This document shows positions 42,833 to 52,800 of a stretch of 64,000 nucleotides of DNA, piece after piece. The notes under the pieces were generated by a model, which saw nothing but the letters and a program-made list of their open reading frames with translations, was not told the origin of the DNA and made no database searches. The stretch is from Flavobacterium buctense (lineage in GTDB: Bacteria; Bacteroidota; Bacteroidia; Flavobacteriales; Flavobacteriaceae). Position 1 is the stretch's first letter. Each line of letters starts with the position of its first letter. Position numbers and translations under genes: made by a program. The stretch spans positions 1-64,000 of the forward strand of contig NZ_JACTAB010000005.1 of the NCBI RefSeq assembly GCF_014486695.1, read 5' to 3'.

Positions 42833-43010
42833 GGGTTTTATTTTGATGAAGCAAACTTGCGACAAAAAATAAAACTAAGAAATTTAAGTTTACCGAATTG
42901 TTGTTTTATGCCGATGAGTTGTAAATGGTTTTCAAAAAATAAAATCCTTTAACTAAAAATACGAATAAAAATTAGTAGCATTGTATCACCAAAAAAAAAA
43001 AACTTAACCT

Positions 43011-43406
43011 ATGAAAATTATCAAATCGCTTTTTGCTTTTGCAGCATTCTTTGCTTTCAATTCTGTCTCAGCACAGACTATCATTGAAAAATGGCCTCAA
43101 ATCAAAGCTTACCACGAAGTAATGTCTAAAACCTTTCATTCTTCTGCAGAAGGAAATTTGAATCCGATTAAAACATACTCCGAATTACTTTTAGAAAAAG
43201 CCAAAGCCTTGTCGGTTGAAAACATGCCCGAAGAATTCAGAAGTCCAAAGTTAATCGAATCACTGGTTGTTCTCAAAAGAGACACTAAAACACTTTACGA
43301 CTTGGTCCAACAAAAAGGCAACGATGACGAAATAACCAAAGTATTGGGTAAACTAAATGACACTTTCCTCAGCATTGTCAGTATGAGTAAAACCGAAAAA
43401 AAATAA
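43011..43406 (+). CDS. Small periplasmic hypothetical protein
   Basis: 131 residues with a signal peptide ending SVSAQ. The mature part is mostly helical and charged (IKAYHEVMSKTFHSSAEGNLNPIKTYSELLLEKAKAL; KLIESLVVLKRDTKTLYDLVQQKG), perhaps a four-helix bundle like cytochrome c'-type or heme-free relatives, but there is no CxxCH. I do not recognise a family. Own terminator downstream. Confidence 0.8.
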   Translation: MKIIKSLFAFAAFFAFNSVSAQTIIEKWPQIKAYHEVMSKTFHSSAEGNLNPIKTYSELLLEKAKALSVENMPEEFRSPKLIESLVVLKRDTKTLYDLVQQKGNDDEITKVLGKLNDTFLSIVSMSKTEKK

Positions 43407-43410
43407 AGCT

Positions 43411-43440
43411 AAAAACCTAACTTAACCGTTAGGTTTTTTT
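43411..43440 (+). terminator. Intrinsic terminator after the periplasmic hypothetical protein
   Basis: AAACCTAAC and GTTAGGTTT form a stem, followed by T7. Confidence 0.88.
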
Positions 43441-43496
43441 GTGGAAATACTTTTCAACAATTTACCTATCGTAAATCGTTTTTACCAAATTAAATT

Positions 43497-43504
43497 TACC
43501 TTTG
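43497..43504 (+). promoter_or_regulatory. TACCTTTG promoter box
   Basis: Perfect TAnnTTTG, 22 nt before the ATG at 43527. No clear -33 TTG. Confidence 0.5.
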
Positions 43505-43526
43505 TGCGCTTATTAAAATTACGATT

Positions 43527-44063
43527 ATGATTTATAAATTCAGAGCAATTCTCGATGCCGAAGAAGATGTTTTCAGAGATATTGCGATTCAGGAAGACGA
43601 TACTTTAGAAGATTTACACAATGCTATTGTCAACGCTTTTGGTTTTGACGGTTTGGAAGTGGCTTCCTTTTACACCTGTGATGACCAATGGAATCAGGAA
43701 GAAGAAATCCCGATGTTTGACACCGGTGATGTTGCCGGCGAACAAAAAATCATGAGTGATTATCCATTGAATCAATTATTAGGTGAAGACCAAACCAAAA
43801 TCATTTACGTTTACGACTTCATCAATATGTGGACATTCCTGGTAGAATTGGCCGCAGTCGAAGACGAAGAAATTGGTATAACTTATCCAAACCTATTATT
43901 CTCTCACGGTGTATTACCGGCTATTGCTCCGGAAAAAGAATTCGAAGCCGAAAACGAAGATTTCTACTCCGAGTTTGAAGATGATTTAGATGAAGACGAT
44001 TTAGATATGTTTGGCGGCGATGACAGCTTTGAGGATTTTGGGTTTGAGGAGAATTGGAATTAG
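43527..44063 (+). CDS. Plasmid pRiA4b ORF-3-like protein
   Basis: 178 residues, strongly acidic C-terminus. The N-terminal 130 residues (MIYKFRAILDAEEDVFRDIAI, LEDLHNAIVNAFGFDG, IIYVYDFINMWTFLVEL) match the pRiA4b ORF-3 / IS1096 TnpR-like family, a widespread domain of unknown function. Aspartate/glutamate repeats form the last 45 residues. No transposon features are nearby, so the family name should not be read as mobility here. Confidence 0.8.
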   Translation: MIYKFRAILDAEEDVFRDIAIQEDDTLEDLHNAIVNAFGFDGLEVASFYTCDDQWNQEEEIPMFDTGDVAGEQKIMSDYPLNQLLGEDQTKIIYVYDFINMWTFLVELAAVEDEEIGITYPNLLFSHGVLPAIAPEKEFEAENEDFYSEFEDDLDEDDLDMFGGDDSFEDFGFEENWN

Positions 44064-44068
44064 TATTT

Positions 44069-44103
44069 AGGTCCTGAGGAACTAAGATTCTGAGGTGCTA
44101 AGG
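44069..44103 (+). repeat. AGGNNCTR array, left arm enclosing the four-helix-bundle gene
   Basis: Units AGGTCCTG, AGGAACTA, AGATTCTG, AGGTGCTA, AGG. The matching inverted arm lies at 44519-44558, beyond the four-helix-bundle gene. Confidence 0.88.
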
Positions 44104-44156
44104 CTTGTAATTATAAGATTTTTATTATTTTTAATTAAATTTTAAATCAATTAAAA

Positions 44157-44516
44157 ATGAGCAACTTTAGAAATCTACAAGTATGGCAGAAATCCATGAC
44201 ACTAACTACCAATATTTATTTTTCAACCAATAACTTTCCTAAAGAAGAAATTTTTGGATTAACATCACAAATCAGACGAAGCGCCATATCGATTCCAAGT
44301 AATATAGCCGAAGGCTTTGGAAGAGATAGCAACAAAGAATATCTTAGATTTTTAAATGTCTCAATAGCCTCATTATTTGAATTGCAAACACAATTAGAGA
44401 TTGGGAAAAATAAAGAATACTTAACCGAACAAGAATTTAACAAAATATACGAAGACAGTCGAGAACTTGAAAGAATGTTAGTCTCATTCATCAACAAAAT
44501 TAAAGAAAGAGACTAA
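44157..44516 (+). CDS. Four-helix-bundle protein (IVP/S23-like)
   Basis: 119 residues, beginning MSNFRNLQVWQKSMTL, with FGLTSQIRRSAISIPSNIAEGFGRDSNKEYLRFLNVSIASLFELQTQLEIG. This is the classic four-helix-bundle family of 23S rRNA intervening-sequence proteins (S23/IVP), also related to Avd of diversity-generating retroelements. No rRNA or reverse transcriptase is near. The gene sits exactly between inverted octamer arms (44069-44103 and 44519-44558), the hairpin-loop position its relatives hold in rRNA. The stop lies 2 bp from the right arm. Confidence 0.93.
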   Translation: MSNFRNLQVWQKSMTLTTNIYFSTNNFPKEEIFGLTSQIRRSAISIPSNIAEGFGRDSNKEYLRFLNVSIASLFELQTQLEIGKNKEYLTEQEFNKIYEDSRELERMLVSFINKIKERD

Positions 44517-44518
44517 AA

Positions 44519-44558
44519 CCTTAGAACCTCTGCGCCTCAGCACCTTAGCACCTTAGAC
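44519..44558 (-). repeat. CCTYAGNN array, right arm enclosing the four-helix-bundle gene
   Basis: CCTTAGAAC, CTCTGCGC, CTCAGCAC, CTTAGCAC, CTTAGACC: the inverted counterpart of 44069-44103 in the same octamer register, ending 5 nt before the next ATG. Confidence 0.88.
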
Positions 44559-44563
44559 CAAAA

Positions 44564-45622
44564 ATGATCAACCTATTCAACGCCCACATCGAGTCCTTAT
44601 CCATCCACCGAGTTGGAAACAAAAGCCGCAACGAAGCCATTTTCCTTTCAGAACAACCTTATGGATTGAATGACGAAATTGTTCCTCTGTTAAAAGAATA
44701 TTTCTTTAAGCCTTTCCGTGAAAAGGAAGAAAATTATTTTCAGTTTGCCCATGATGTCGATTTGGAATACAATGACATGTTCAACTTGGCGACTGAGATT
44801 TTCACCAATCCGAATGATACCCATGAAATTTCTAAAAAGATAACCAAACACTTATTCGAGCAATCCAACCATCCGCATATTAAGAATGGGGAAGTTTATG
44901 TTGCCCATTTGACCAATGTTTCAATCGACAATAATGTAGTCGATGCGATTGGTGTTTTTAAAAGCGAGATCAAGTCTGATTTTATGCAGTTTGAGGAGAA
45001 AGGCAGTACTTTGGAAATGATTTTGCAACAAGGGATTAACTTGAATAAATTAGACAAAGGTTGTTTAATTTTCAATTATAAAAAAGAAGAAGGTTACAAG
45101 ATTTTAACCATTGACAGCAACCGTTATGACGCGCGTTATTGGTTGGAGCATTTCCTTTCGGTAGATGCTTTTCAGGATGAAAATTTCTACACCAAAAAGT
45201 ATTTGAAATTCTGCCAAGGCTTTGCCAAAGATGTAGTACTTCCGGCAGAAGACAAGAAAGAAGAAGTGATGTTTATGAACCGTTCGGTAAATTATTTTGC
45301 TAAAAATGACGAATTCGAAGAGAGTAAATTCTTAAACGAAGTATTAGACAATCCTGATTTGATTCCGGAATTCAAAAACTACAAAGTAGACAAAGGTGAA
45401 AAATACAGTATAGAAGACATTACCAATTTCCCGATTGCCAATGCTGCCGTAACCGACGCACGAAAATCAATCAAAAACGTGATTAATTTAGACACTAATA
45501 TTCAAATTAAACTTGATTTCATCAACCCGGAAAGTGCTGAGAAATATGTAGAAAAAGGTTGGGACGAAGAAAAACAAATGTATTATTACTTGGTTTATTT
45601 CAACAAAGAACAAAAAAGTTAG
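44564..45622 (+). CDS. Nucleoid-associated protein (NdpA/YejK family)
   Basis: 352 residues, the 37-kDa nucleoid-associated family. Conserved segments include HIESLSIHRVGNKSRNEAIFLSEQP, GEVYVAHLTN, KGCLIFNYKKEEGYKILTIDSNRYDARYW and QIKLDFINPESAEKYVEKGWDEE. Binds the nucleoid or single-stranded nucleic acid in E. coli; precise role unclear. Located between the octamer right arm and a terminator at 45656. Confidence 0.88.
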   Translation: MINLFNAHIESLSIHRVGNKSRNEAIFLSEQPYGLNDEIVPLLKEYFFKPFREKEENYFQFAHDVDLEYNDMFNLATEIFTNPNDTHEISKKITKHLFEQSNHPHIKNGEVYVAHLTNVSIDNNVVDAIGVFKSEIKSDFMQFEEKGSTLEMILQQGINLNKLDKGCLIFNYKKEEGYKILTIDSNRYDARYWLEHFLSVDAFQDENFYTKKYLKFCQGFAKDVVLPAEDKKEEVMFMNRSVNYFAKNDEFEESKFLNEVLDNPDLIPEFKNYKVDKGEKYSIEDITNFPIANAAVTDARKSIKNVINLDTNIQIKLDFINPESAEKYVEKGWDEEKQMYYYLVYFNKEQKS

Positions 45623-45655
45623 AGTTTTAAGCTCCAAATAAATAAGGAATGACAA

Positions 45656-45694
45656 AAAAATCCTCAATTGTTAAAAGAATTGGGGATTTTTTTT
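45656..45694 (+). terminator. Intrinsic terminator after the nucleoid protein gene
   Basis: AATCCTCAATT and AATTGGGGATT form a stem (one G-T pair) with a T-rich tail. Confidence 0.88.
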
Positions 45695-45741
45695 ATGTGG
45701 TGAATTATTTTATACCTTTCACCATTAGTTAACACAATTCA

Positions 45742-47589
45742 ATGTCCTCAAAGCATTTTATATACTTCCTACTGCTTCTTTTTTGTTGCCAAAATTTATC
45801 GGCGCAACAAAAGGAAACTAATAGTGGTAATGATTCTGTAAAAGTATACAAGAACATTGAAAAGTTGTCTAAAAAGAGTAAGTTCAATAAGTTCATTTAC
45901 AAACTGCTGTTCAAATCTAACCGAAAGGCAAAAGCCTCATCGTCAAGCGTCAAAAGAAGAAGATTCTTAATCAAAAAGGCATTTGATCGAAGCGAAGGAA
46001 AAATTGTCAGAAACATCAATATCGAAACCTTAGATCCTTTTGGGTATTCTATTGACAATTACAAAGATGTACCCGAAAAAGGATTTGAAAAATTCGGGAA
46101 TAGACTCCACCTTAAATCGAAAGTCTGGACCATCCGAAACCTTCTTCTCTTCAAAAAGAATGAACCATTAGATTCTCTGGTTGTCAAGGAATCTGAGCGT
46201 TTAATTCGTCGCCAACGTTACACGAGAAGTGTCATAATCAAACCGGTAGAAATTCCGGGCAGCAAAGACTCTGTTGACATTTCAATAAGGGTTTTAGATT
46301 CTTGGAGTTTGATCCCAACCGGAAGTTTGTCAAGTACCAGAGGAAATTTTGAGTTAACCGAACGTAATTTTTTGGGATTGGGACACGAATTCAGAAACGA
46401 TTTCACTAAACGATTTGACACCGGTCAAAATGCTTATTTAGGTCAATATTCGATAAATAATATTAAAAATACTTTTATCAATTCGGTCTTTACTTATGAA
46501 AATTCAATCAATAATAATACGACCAAAAGTGCCCGAATTGAACGGCAATTTTTCTCTCCTTTCACCCGATTGGCCGGCGGTGTCTATTTTGAAAATCGAT
46601 TTTATGTTGATTCCTTATCGTTGGAGAATAGTAATTATGAAACCCAACGGTTTAAACTGGAAACCCAAGAATATTGGTTAGGCCATTCGTTTAAAATATT
46701 TAAAGGAAGAGATGAAGATTACCGAACTACAAACTTGGTTACCACCATTGGCTACAAGAATGTTGATTATCGTGAAATGCCATCTTTGGTTTATGATCCT
46801 GAAAGATTTTTTGCTTCAGAAAAATTATACTTAGCCACAATTGGATTGAATACCCGAAAATTTGCCGAGGACAAATACTTATTCAACTTTGGGATTATTG
46901 AAGATATTCCCTATGGACAAATCTATTCAATTACCGGAGGATTTCAGGATAAAAATGACATGAGAAGAAGTTATTTTGGTGCCCGATTTGCCTACGGAGA
47001 TTATTTTTCTTTTGGTTATTTAAGTATAAATACGGAATGGGGAAGTTTTTTCAATAACGGTTGTACAGAAGAAACCACTTTTAAAATTGAAGGAAACTAT
47101 TTTACCAATTTGCAATACTTGGGGAACTGGAAAATAAGACAATTCATCAAACCTAAATTGGTTATTGGAAATCATAGAGCTCCGGTGAGTAGAGACCGTC
47201 TACTACTTTCAGATGACAATGGAATAATCGGATTTAACAATCCTTCGATTAATGGCACCAAAAAATTTTCTATGGCCTTGCAAACGCAAACCTATGCTCC
47301 GGGCAATTGGCATGGCTTTCACTTTAGTCCGTTTTACAACATGACCTTTGGATTTTTAGGGGATGAAACGGATAAAGTTTTTGATAGTAAACTGTACTCT
47401 AAATTTAGTTTGGGCGTTTTAATTAACAATGATTATTTAGTATTTAACAGTTTCCAAATTTCCCTTTCTTATTATCCATCTATTCCCTTTGAAGGTGATA
47501 ATGTTTACAAAACAAATTCCTTCAAAAATGATGACTTAGCCTTACCGGATTTCCAGATTGGCCAACCAGTAATTGTCCCTTATAAATAA
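45742..47589 (+). CDS. BamA/TamA-like outer membrane beta-barrel protein with POTRA-like domain
   Basis: 615 residues with a signal peptide ending NLSAQ. A lysine-rich linker and a single POTRA-like unit (VRNINIETLDPFGYSID, ESERLIRRQRYTRSVIIKPVEI, VDISIRVLDSWSLIPT) precede a barrel with alternating aromatic strands (ERNFLGLGHEFRNDF, YFSFGYLSINTEWGSF) to the C-terminus. The architecture matches small Omp85-like proteins of Bacteroidetes. It may insert or translocate surface proteins or lipids; no dedicated partner is adjacent. Confidence 0.8.
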   Translation: MSSKHFIYFLLLLFCCQNLSAQQKETNSGNDSVKVYKNIEKLSKKSKFNKFIYKLLFKSNRKAKASSSSVKRRRFLIKKAFDRSEGKIVRNINIETLDPFGYSIDNYKDVPEKGFEKFGNRLHLKSKVWTIRNLLLFKKNEPLDSLVVKESERLIRRQRYTRSVIIKPVEIPGSKDSVDISIRVLDSWSLIPTGSLSSTRGNFELTERNFLGLGHEFRNDFTKRFDTGQNAYLGQYSINNIKNTFINSVFTYENSINNNTTKSARIERQFFSPFTRLAGGVYFENRFYVDSLSLENSNYETQRFKLETQEYWLGHSFKIFKGRDEDYRTTNLVTTIGYKNVDYREMPSLVYDPERFFASEKLYLATIGLNTRKFAEDKYLFNFGIIEDIPYGQIYSITGGFQDKNDMRRSYFGARFAYGDYFSFGYLSINTEWGSFFNNGCTEETTFKIEGNYFTNLQYLGNWKIRQFIKPKLVIGNHRAPVSRDRLLLSDDNGIIGFNNPSINGTKKFSMALQTQTYAPGNWHGFHFSPFYNMTFGFLGDETDKVFDSKLYSKFSLGVLINNDYLVFNSFQISLSYYPSIPFEGDNVYKTNSFKNDDLALPDFQIGQPVIVPYK

Positions 47590-47725
47590 AACCACACTAC
47601 CTTACTGTTTACTTATTGTAAGTTTTATCATTTATAAATTATTGATATCGTGTAATTTAACGATTATTTTTGGCATTTCAACGTCAAAGAAATAAGTTTA
47701 CAATACTAAATTAAAACCTTATCCT

Positions 47726-47992
47726 ATGAAACTAAACTACTTAACTCATGGAATGGTAAAAAAAAATTTTCGCTGTTCCTTTCTTGGACATCGGTTTACA
47801 GAAACTAAAAAAATCAATATTCATTTTAGTGAATACCAATGTGAAATTTGCAAATTACAAGCAACGAATGACAGTAGAGGTCATAAAATAACATTGACTT
47901 CTAAACTCAAAGACATCAACGAAACGCTTTTCTATTTAAATCTGAAAAAGCAATTTATCAATAGGTTTTACTTTCAAAAAAAAGAACAGTAA
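47726..47992 (+). CDS. Small Cys-rich protein (DUF1660-like)
   Basis: 88 residues. FRCSFLGHRF followed by YQCEICKLQATND gives three cysteines and nearby histidines that could bind one zinc (C..GH, CxxC), similar to small zinc-ribbon DUF1660-type proteins often found in prophages. The C-terminal half is basic. ATG start with AT-rich upstream sequence; no phage genes nearby. Assignment tentative. Confidence 0.6.
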   Translation: MKLNYLTHGMVKKNFRCSFLGHRFTETKKINIHFSEYQCEICKLQATNDSRGHKITLTSKLKDINETLFYLNLKKQFINRFYFQKKEQ

Positions 47993-48040
47993 CAAATTCA
48001 GATTTCAATCGTCATACCTGAAACCAAAAAAAACTGACCA

Positions 48041-48937
48041 TTGGAATCTACCATTCTCTCCATTAACAAACTCAACAAACGTTACGGCAAAATTCATGCT
48101 GTAAAAGACGTTTCTCTAGAAATACACAAAGGCAATGTTTACGGCATACTCGGACCAAACGGAAGTGGAAAATCTACTACTTTAGGTATTGTTTTAAATG
48201 TGGTTAACAAAACTTCCGGAGACTACAGTTGGTTTGGCGGCGCCTTGCAAACACATGAAGCTTTGAAAAAAGTCGGAGCCATTATTGAGCGTCCCAATTT
48301 TTATCCTTACATGTCAGCCAAAGAAAACCTTGAATTAGTTTGTAAAATTAAAGGCATCAATTATAGTAAAGTCGATGAAAAATTAGAGGTCGTTGGCCTT
48401 ATCGATAGAAAAGACAGTAAGTTTAAAACTTTCTCACTGGGAATGAAACAGCGTTTGGCTATTGCGTCTGCCCTTTTGAATGATCCCGAAATTTTAATTT
48501 TGGATGAACCCACCAATGGTTTAGATCCGCAGGGCATTCATCAAATTCGTGACATTATAAGATTAATTGCTTCCCAAGGCACAACGATACTTTTGGCTTC
48601 ACATCTTTTAGACGAAGTGGAGAAAGTTTGCAGTCATGTGTTGGTTTTGCGCTATGGTGAAATTCTTTACAGTGGAACTGTGGATGGAATGGTGGCGCAT
48701 GAAGCCTATTTTGAATTACAAGCAAACGATACTAAAAAGCTTGTAGACACCATCAAGTCGCATCCTGACATAGAGAAAGTTTCAGAAACAGAAGGTAAAG
48801 TCATCGTTCATTTTAAAAATGAAGTCGATGCTGCACAATTAAATCAATACTTGTCTGAAAGAGCTGTTTACCTCAATCATTTAGTGGTGAAAAAACTGAG
48901 TTTAGAAGAACAATTTTTAGCCTTAACCAATAAATAA
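48041..48937 (+). CDS. ABC transporter ATP-binding protein
   Basis: 298 residues, starting at TTG 48041; no ATG or GTG lies upstream in frame before the family start. Walker A GPNGSGKSTT, signature FSLGMKQRL and Walker B ILILDEPTNGLDP are complete, with a C-terminal regulatory extension. It forms a two-gene exporter with the permease 11 bp downstream. The substrate cannot be told; such pairs often export peptides, antibiotics or lipids. Confidence 0.92.
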   Translation: MESTILSINKLNKRYGKIHAVKDVSLEIHKGNVYGILGPNGSGKSTTLGIVLNVVNKTSGDYSWFGGALQTHEALKKVGAIIERPNFYPYMSAKENLELVCKIKGINYSKVDEKLEVVGLIDRKDSKFKTFSLGMKQRLAIASALLNDPEILILDEPTNGLDPQGIHQIRDIIRLIASQGTTILLASHLLDEVEKVCSHVLVLRYGEILYSGTVDGMVAHEAYFELQANDTKKLVDTIKSHPDIEKVSETEGKVIVHFKNEVDAAQLNQYLSERAVYLNHLVVKKLSLEEQFLALTNK

Positions 48938-48948
48938 AAGCCACGATT

Positions 48949-49785
48949 ATGAAAAGATTAATCTCTATAGAACTCCAAAAAATCTGGAAAAACCGAGCCA
49001 GTAAAATTTTAACCATCGGTTATTTTGTCATTCTTTCATTTATCGCATTAATCGCTTCTATAAAGTTTGATATTGGAAATTTTAAAATTCATTTTGCTGA
49101 AATGGGTATTTTTAATTTTCCTTTTATATGGCATTTCAACACATGGGTTGCTTCTTTTTTAAAATTCTTTTTAGCCATTGTTATTGTTTCTATGATGGCC
49201 AATGAATACAGTTATGGTACTTTAAAACAGAACCTTATTGACGGAATGAGCAAAAAAGAATTTATCCTTTCTAAATTCCTGACAGTAGTTCTTTTTGCTT
49301 TGGGCTCAACTGTTTTCATTTTTGTAATGTCATTAATTCTAGGGTATAGTTTCTCTTCTTATACAGAGTTTAGCATCGTTTTTTCCGACATGGAATACTT
49401 GTTAGCTTACTTTGTGAAATTATTGGGATTCTTCTCTTTCTGTTTGTTTTTAGGGGTATTAATCAAACGCTCTGCTTTTGCCATCGGGTTTTTATTTATT
49501 TGGTTTTTAATTGAAAAAATATCTTATGGCATTTTAAAATTTGAAGTCTTTAACCGAAACCCTAAAGTAGATGACTTTTACGCCTTTATGCCCTTAGAAT
49601 CAATGAGTAACCTTGTAGTTGAACCTTTTACTCGATTGAGTGTAATCAAAAATATCCAAACTGCTGTGGGAGAAAATAATATAAAAGACTACGACGTTCA
49701 TTTTTCATCCTTACTGATTGTTTTAGTTTGGTCGGCCATTTTCATTTTCTCTTCTTATAAAATAATCAAAAAACGAGATTTATAA
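48949..49785 (+). CDS. ABC transporter permease (ABC-2 type)
   Basis: 278 residues with six hydrophobic helices. KRLISIELQKIWKNRASKIL at the N-terminus, followed by NEYSYGTLKQNLIDGMSKKEFILSKFL, is the pattern of ABC-2-type membrane subunits. Pairs with the ATPase upstream. A hairpin terminator follows at 49809. Confidence 0.9.
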   Translation: MKRLISIELQKIWKNRASKILTIGYFVILSFIALIASIKFDIGNFKIHFAEMGIFNFPFIWHFNTWVASFLKFFLAIVIVSMMANEYSYGTLKQNLIDGMSKKEFILSKFLTVVLFALGSTVFIFVMSLILGYSFSSYTEFSIVFSDMEYLLAYFVKLLGFFSFCLFLGVLIKRSAFAIGFLFIWFLIEKISYGILKFEVFNRNPKVDDFYAFMPLESMSNLVVEPFTRLSVIKNIQTAVGENNIKDYDVHFSSLLIVLVWSAIFIFSSYKIIKKRDL

Positions 49786-49808
49786 ATCAATATTTAATCA
49801 ATTCTTAA

Positions 49809-49850
49809 AGAAAGCATAAATAGAAAACTTCTCTTTATGTTTTCTTTTTT
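49809..49850 (+). terminator. Terminator after the ABC exporter
   Basis: AGAAAGCATAAA and TTTATGTTTTCT form a stem with one mismatch, followed by T6. Confidence 0.75.
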
Positions 49851-49868
49851 ATTTGTTATTTTTAGCAA

Positions 49869-52800
49869 ATGAAAAAGAAGTTGTTTTTTTTATTATTTTT
49901 CGCATTCCTCACCACAAATTGTTTTTCACAATTTAGTAAAACTCATTACATTCCTCCACTTTCGGGTTCAACAGTTGTTACTGCGGAAGATCAATTTCTC
50001 TATATTTCTACACCTAATATCAATCCGATTAATTTCCGAATTATTGAATTAGGCGGAAGCATCATTAACGGAACCGTTTCCAAAAGCACCCCATATATTT
50101 ACAATGTTGGCTTTGGTAATGACACTCAACTGCATGTTGATGCCAGTCAAACTAACAACATTTTCAGCAACAAAGGCTATATAGTAGAAGCAGATGATTT
50201 GATTTATGTTTCTGCCAGAGTAACCGCCGGAAGCGGCAATCAAGCTGGTGAATTAGTTTCAAAAGGAAAAGCATCCCTCGGCAATCGTTTCAGAATTGGT
50301 GCCATAACTAATCTTGCTGTTACTAATTATAATGAAATCCATACTACCTTCATCTCCGTTTTGGCTTCTGAAAATGACACTACGGTAAACTTTAGTGGCT
50401 TCAGACCCGGAGTACTACCCATCAATAGCAGTACCGGAAACAATCCGTTCAGTATCGTTTTAAATAGCGGAGAAAGTTACGTAATTGCAGTACAAGGGCC
50501 ACATGATCCCAACCGTGACGGGTTAATTGGAGCCTTAGTAACTTCTGATAAACCGATTGCCTTAAATTGCGGTTCCTTTGGGGGAAGTAATGCACCGGGA
50601 AATCTAGATTTAGGCTTTGATCAAATTGTACCGGCAGAGCGCCTCAATAACAATGAATACATTTTTATCAAAAGTACCGGAATTGACATAGTCGAAACCG
50701 TTTTGTTAGTCGCGGATGTGGACAATACAGAGGTCTTTTTAAGTGGCTCCACTACACCAGCTTTAACTCTAAATGCAGGAAACTATGCTGTTTTTGACGG
50801 TTCCAATTTTGATGCAAACGGCAATCTATACATCAGAACCAATCAAAAAGTTTTTGCCTACCAAACCATTGGAGACAACAGTGCTTCTGACCAACGAAAT
50901 CAGGAAATGTTCTTTGTACCACCATTGAGTTGTCAAACGCCAAGAATTATCGACAACATTCCTTCGATAGATTTTATAGGAAGCCGACAGTTCACAGGAC
51001 GTGTGACTTTAGTAACTAAAACCGGTGCAACTTTAAACTTTACTATTGATGGGGTAAATTATACTTTAGCTGAGTTGTCTTTACTAACTAATTTATCAGG
51101 GCCAACCAATGTGGTAGGGAACAGTAACTACCAAACCTATGTAATTACCGGGTTAAGCGGTGATGTTTCCGTTTTTTCTACAGAAGAGTTATATTTAGCT
51201 GCTTATGGAACCAGTGGTGCAGCAACCTTTGGTGGATTTTACTCCGGTTTTACTTTTGAACCTGAAATTTCATTTACCCAATTAGATCTTAGCCAAGCCA
51301 ATTGTATTCCGAACACCAGTTTATCTGTAAACACTTTGAGTCCGTTTGATGTTTTTCAATGGTATTTTAATGGAAACTTAATTTCAGGAGCAACTAACAG
51401 CACTTATGTGCCTTCAACACTTGGTCCCGGCTATTATTTCGTTTCGGCCACCATATCAAATTGTTCTCTTCCCATAAATTCAAATGAAATACCGGTCAGT
51501 ACTTGCCCAATTGACTCAGACAATGACGGCGTAAACAACAACATTGACCTTGACAATGACAATGATGGGATAACCAACTGTAATGAATCTTACGGAGATC
51601 AAAACGTCAATCTAACCAATAGCGGTAATGGTTCAGTCAACGTTGGTAGTTATATCAATTCCTTTTTAGGTACGGTTGCACTTGCCGGTTCAGGCACTCC
51701 TTCGGCAACGCCAATTGTAGGTGATGCTAATGGAAATTTCGTAACCGAAGCTGCCGCGGGAAAACAAAATAAAGTCAGTTATACTACCACTTGGAACAAT
51801 CCGATAAGCTTAGCTGTTGAATATGCTACTTCAGCAGCAGCTACTGATTTGTTTACTTCTTCAACTGAAATTAGAATTACTTGCCCAATCAATAAAACCT
51901 TGACTATTTTAAATCCGAATGATCAGGTTTTGGTGGATACTAATTACGATGGCATTTTCGAAAGCGGTGTTACTGCCTACTCCTCTTTTGAAATCCGTTT
52001 CCGTTTAAACGAAAATACCTCTTTGCCGGCCGGAACGGGTTCCTTTTCTGTGAGAGGGAATTTAATTGAAACTATTACTATTACTAACATCAACTTGATT
52101 GATGTAACAACCAGTAAAGTAGCCTTGAAATTAATCGCAACCTGTTTGCCAAATGACACTGATAATGATGGTGTTCCTGACCAAATGGATTATGATAGTG
52201 ACAATGATACTTTGCCTGATTTCTTTGAAACTCAAGGTGAAACTATAACGGCATTAGTAAATGTAGATTCTAATAATGACGGAATTGATGACCTTTTTGG
52301 AACCGGTATTACAGCCGCAGATTCTGATGGCGATGGGGTGCCTAACTACTTGGATTTAGACAGTGATAACGATGGTATTTTTGACATCATCGAATCGGGA
52401 AGTACCGGAAATGGCTCAAATACTAACGGCATCACAGTTAATCCTGTTGGAAGTAACGGTCTTGATAATAGTTTGGAAACGACAATAAACAATGGTATTC
52501 TCAATTATACCTTAGCAGATACCGATGGCGATGGTATTTTAAACTATATTGAAATGGATAGCGATGACGATGATTGTAACGATGTAACAGAAGCCGGTTT
52601 CACAGATACTAACAACGATGGCATTGTTGGAGATGATACTCCTGCAGTAATAAGTGGACCAGGATTGGTCATAAGTAGTAGCGGATATGGTGTACCCAAC
52701 GGTGATTATATTATTAGCGCGCCAATTTCAATTTCGGTTCAACCGGTTGATGTAACGACTTGTGAATTGCAATCAGCTACTTTTACAATAACCTCTGTGG

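Noticed and set aside
43527..44063. pRiA4b ORF-3/IS1096-type protein as a sign of a mobile element
   Set aside because: No inverted repeats, transposase or target duplication nearby; the family is common as a chromosomal gene.
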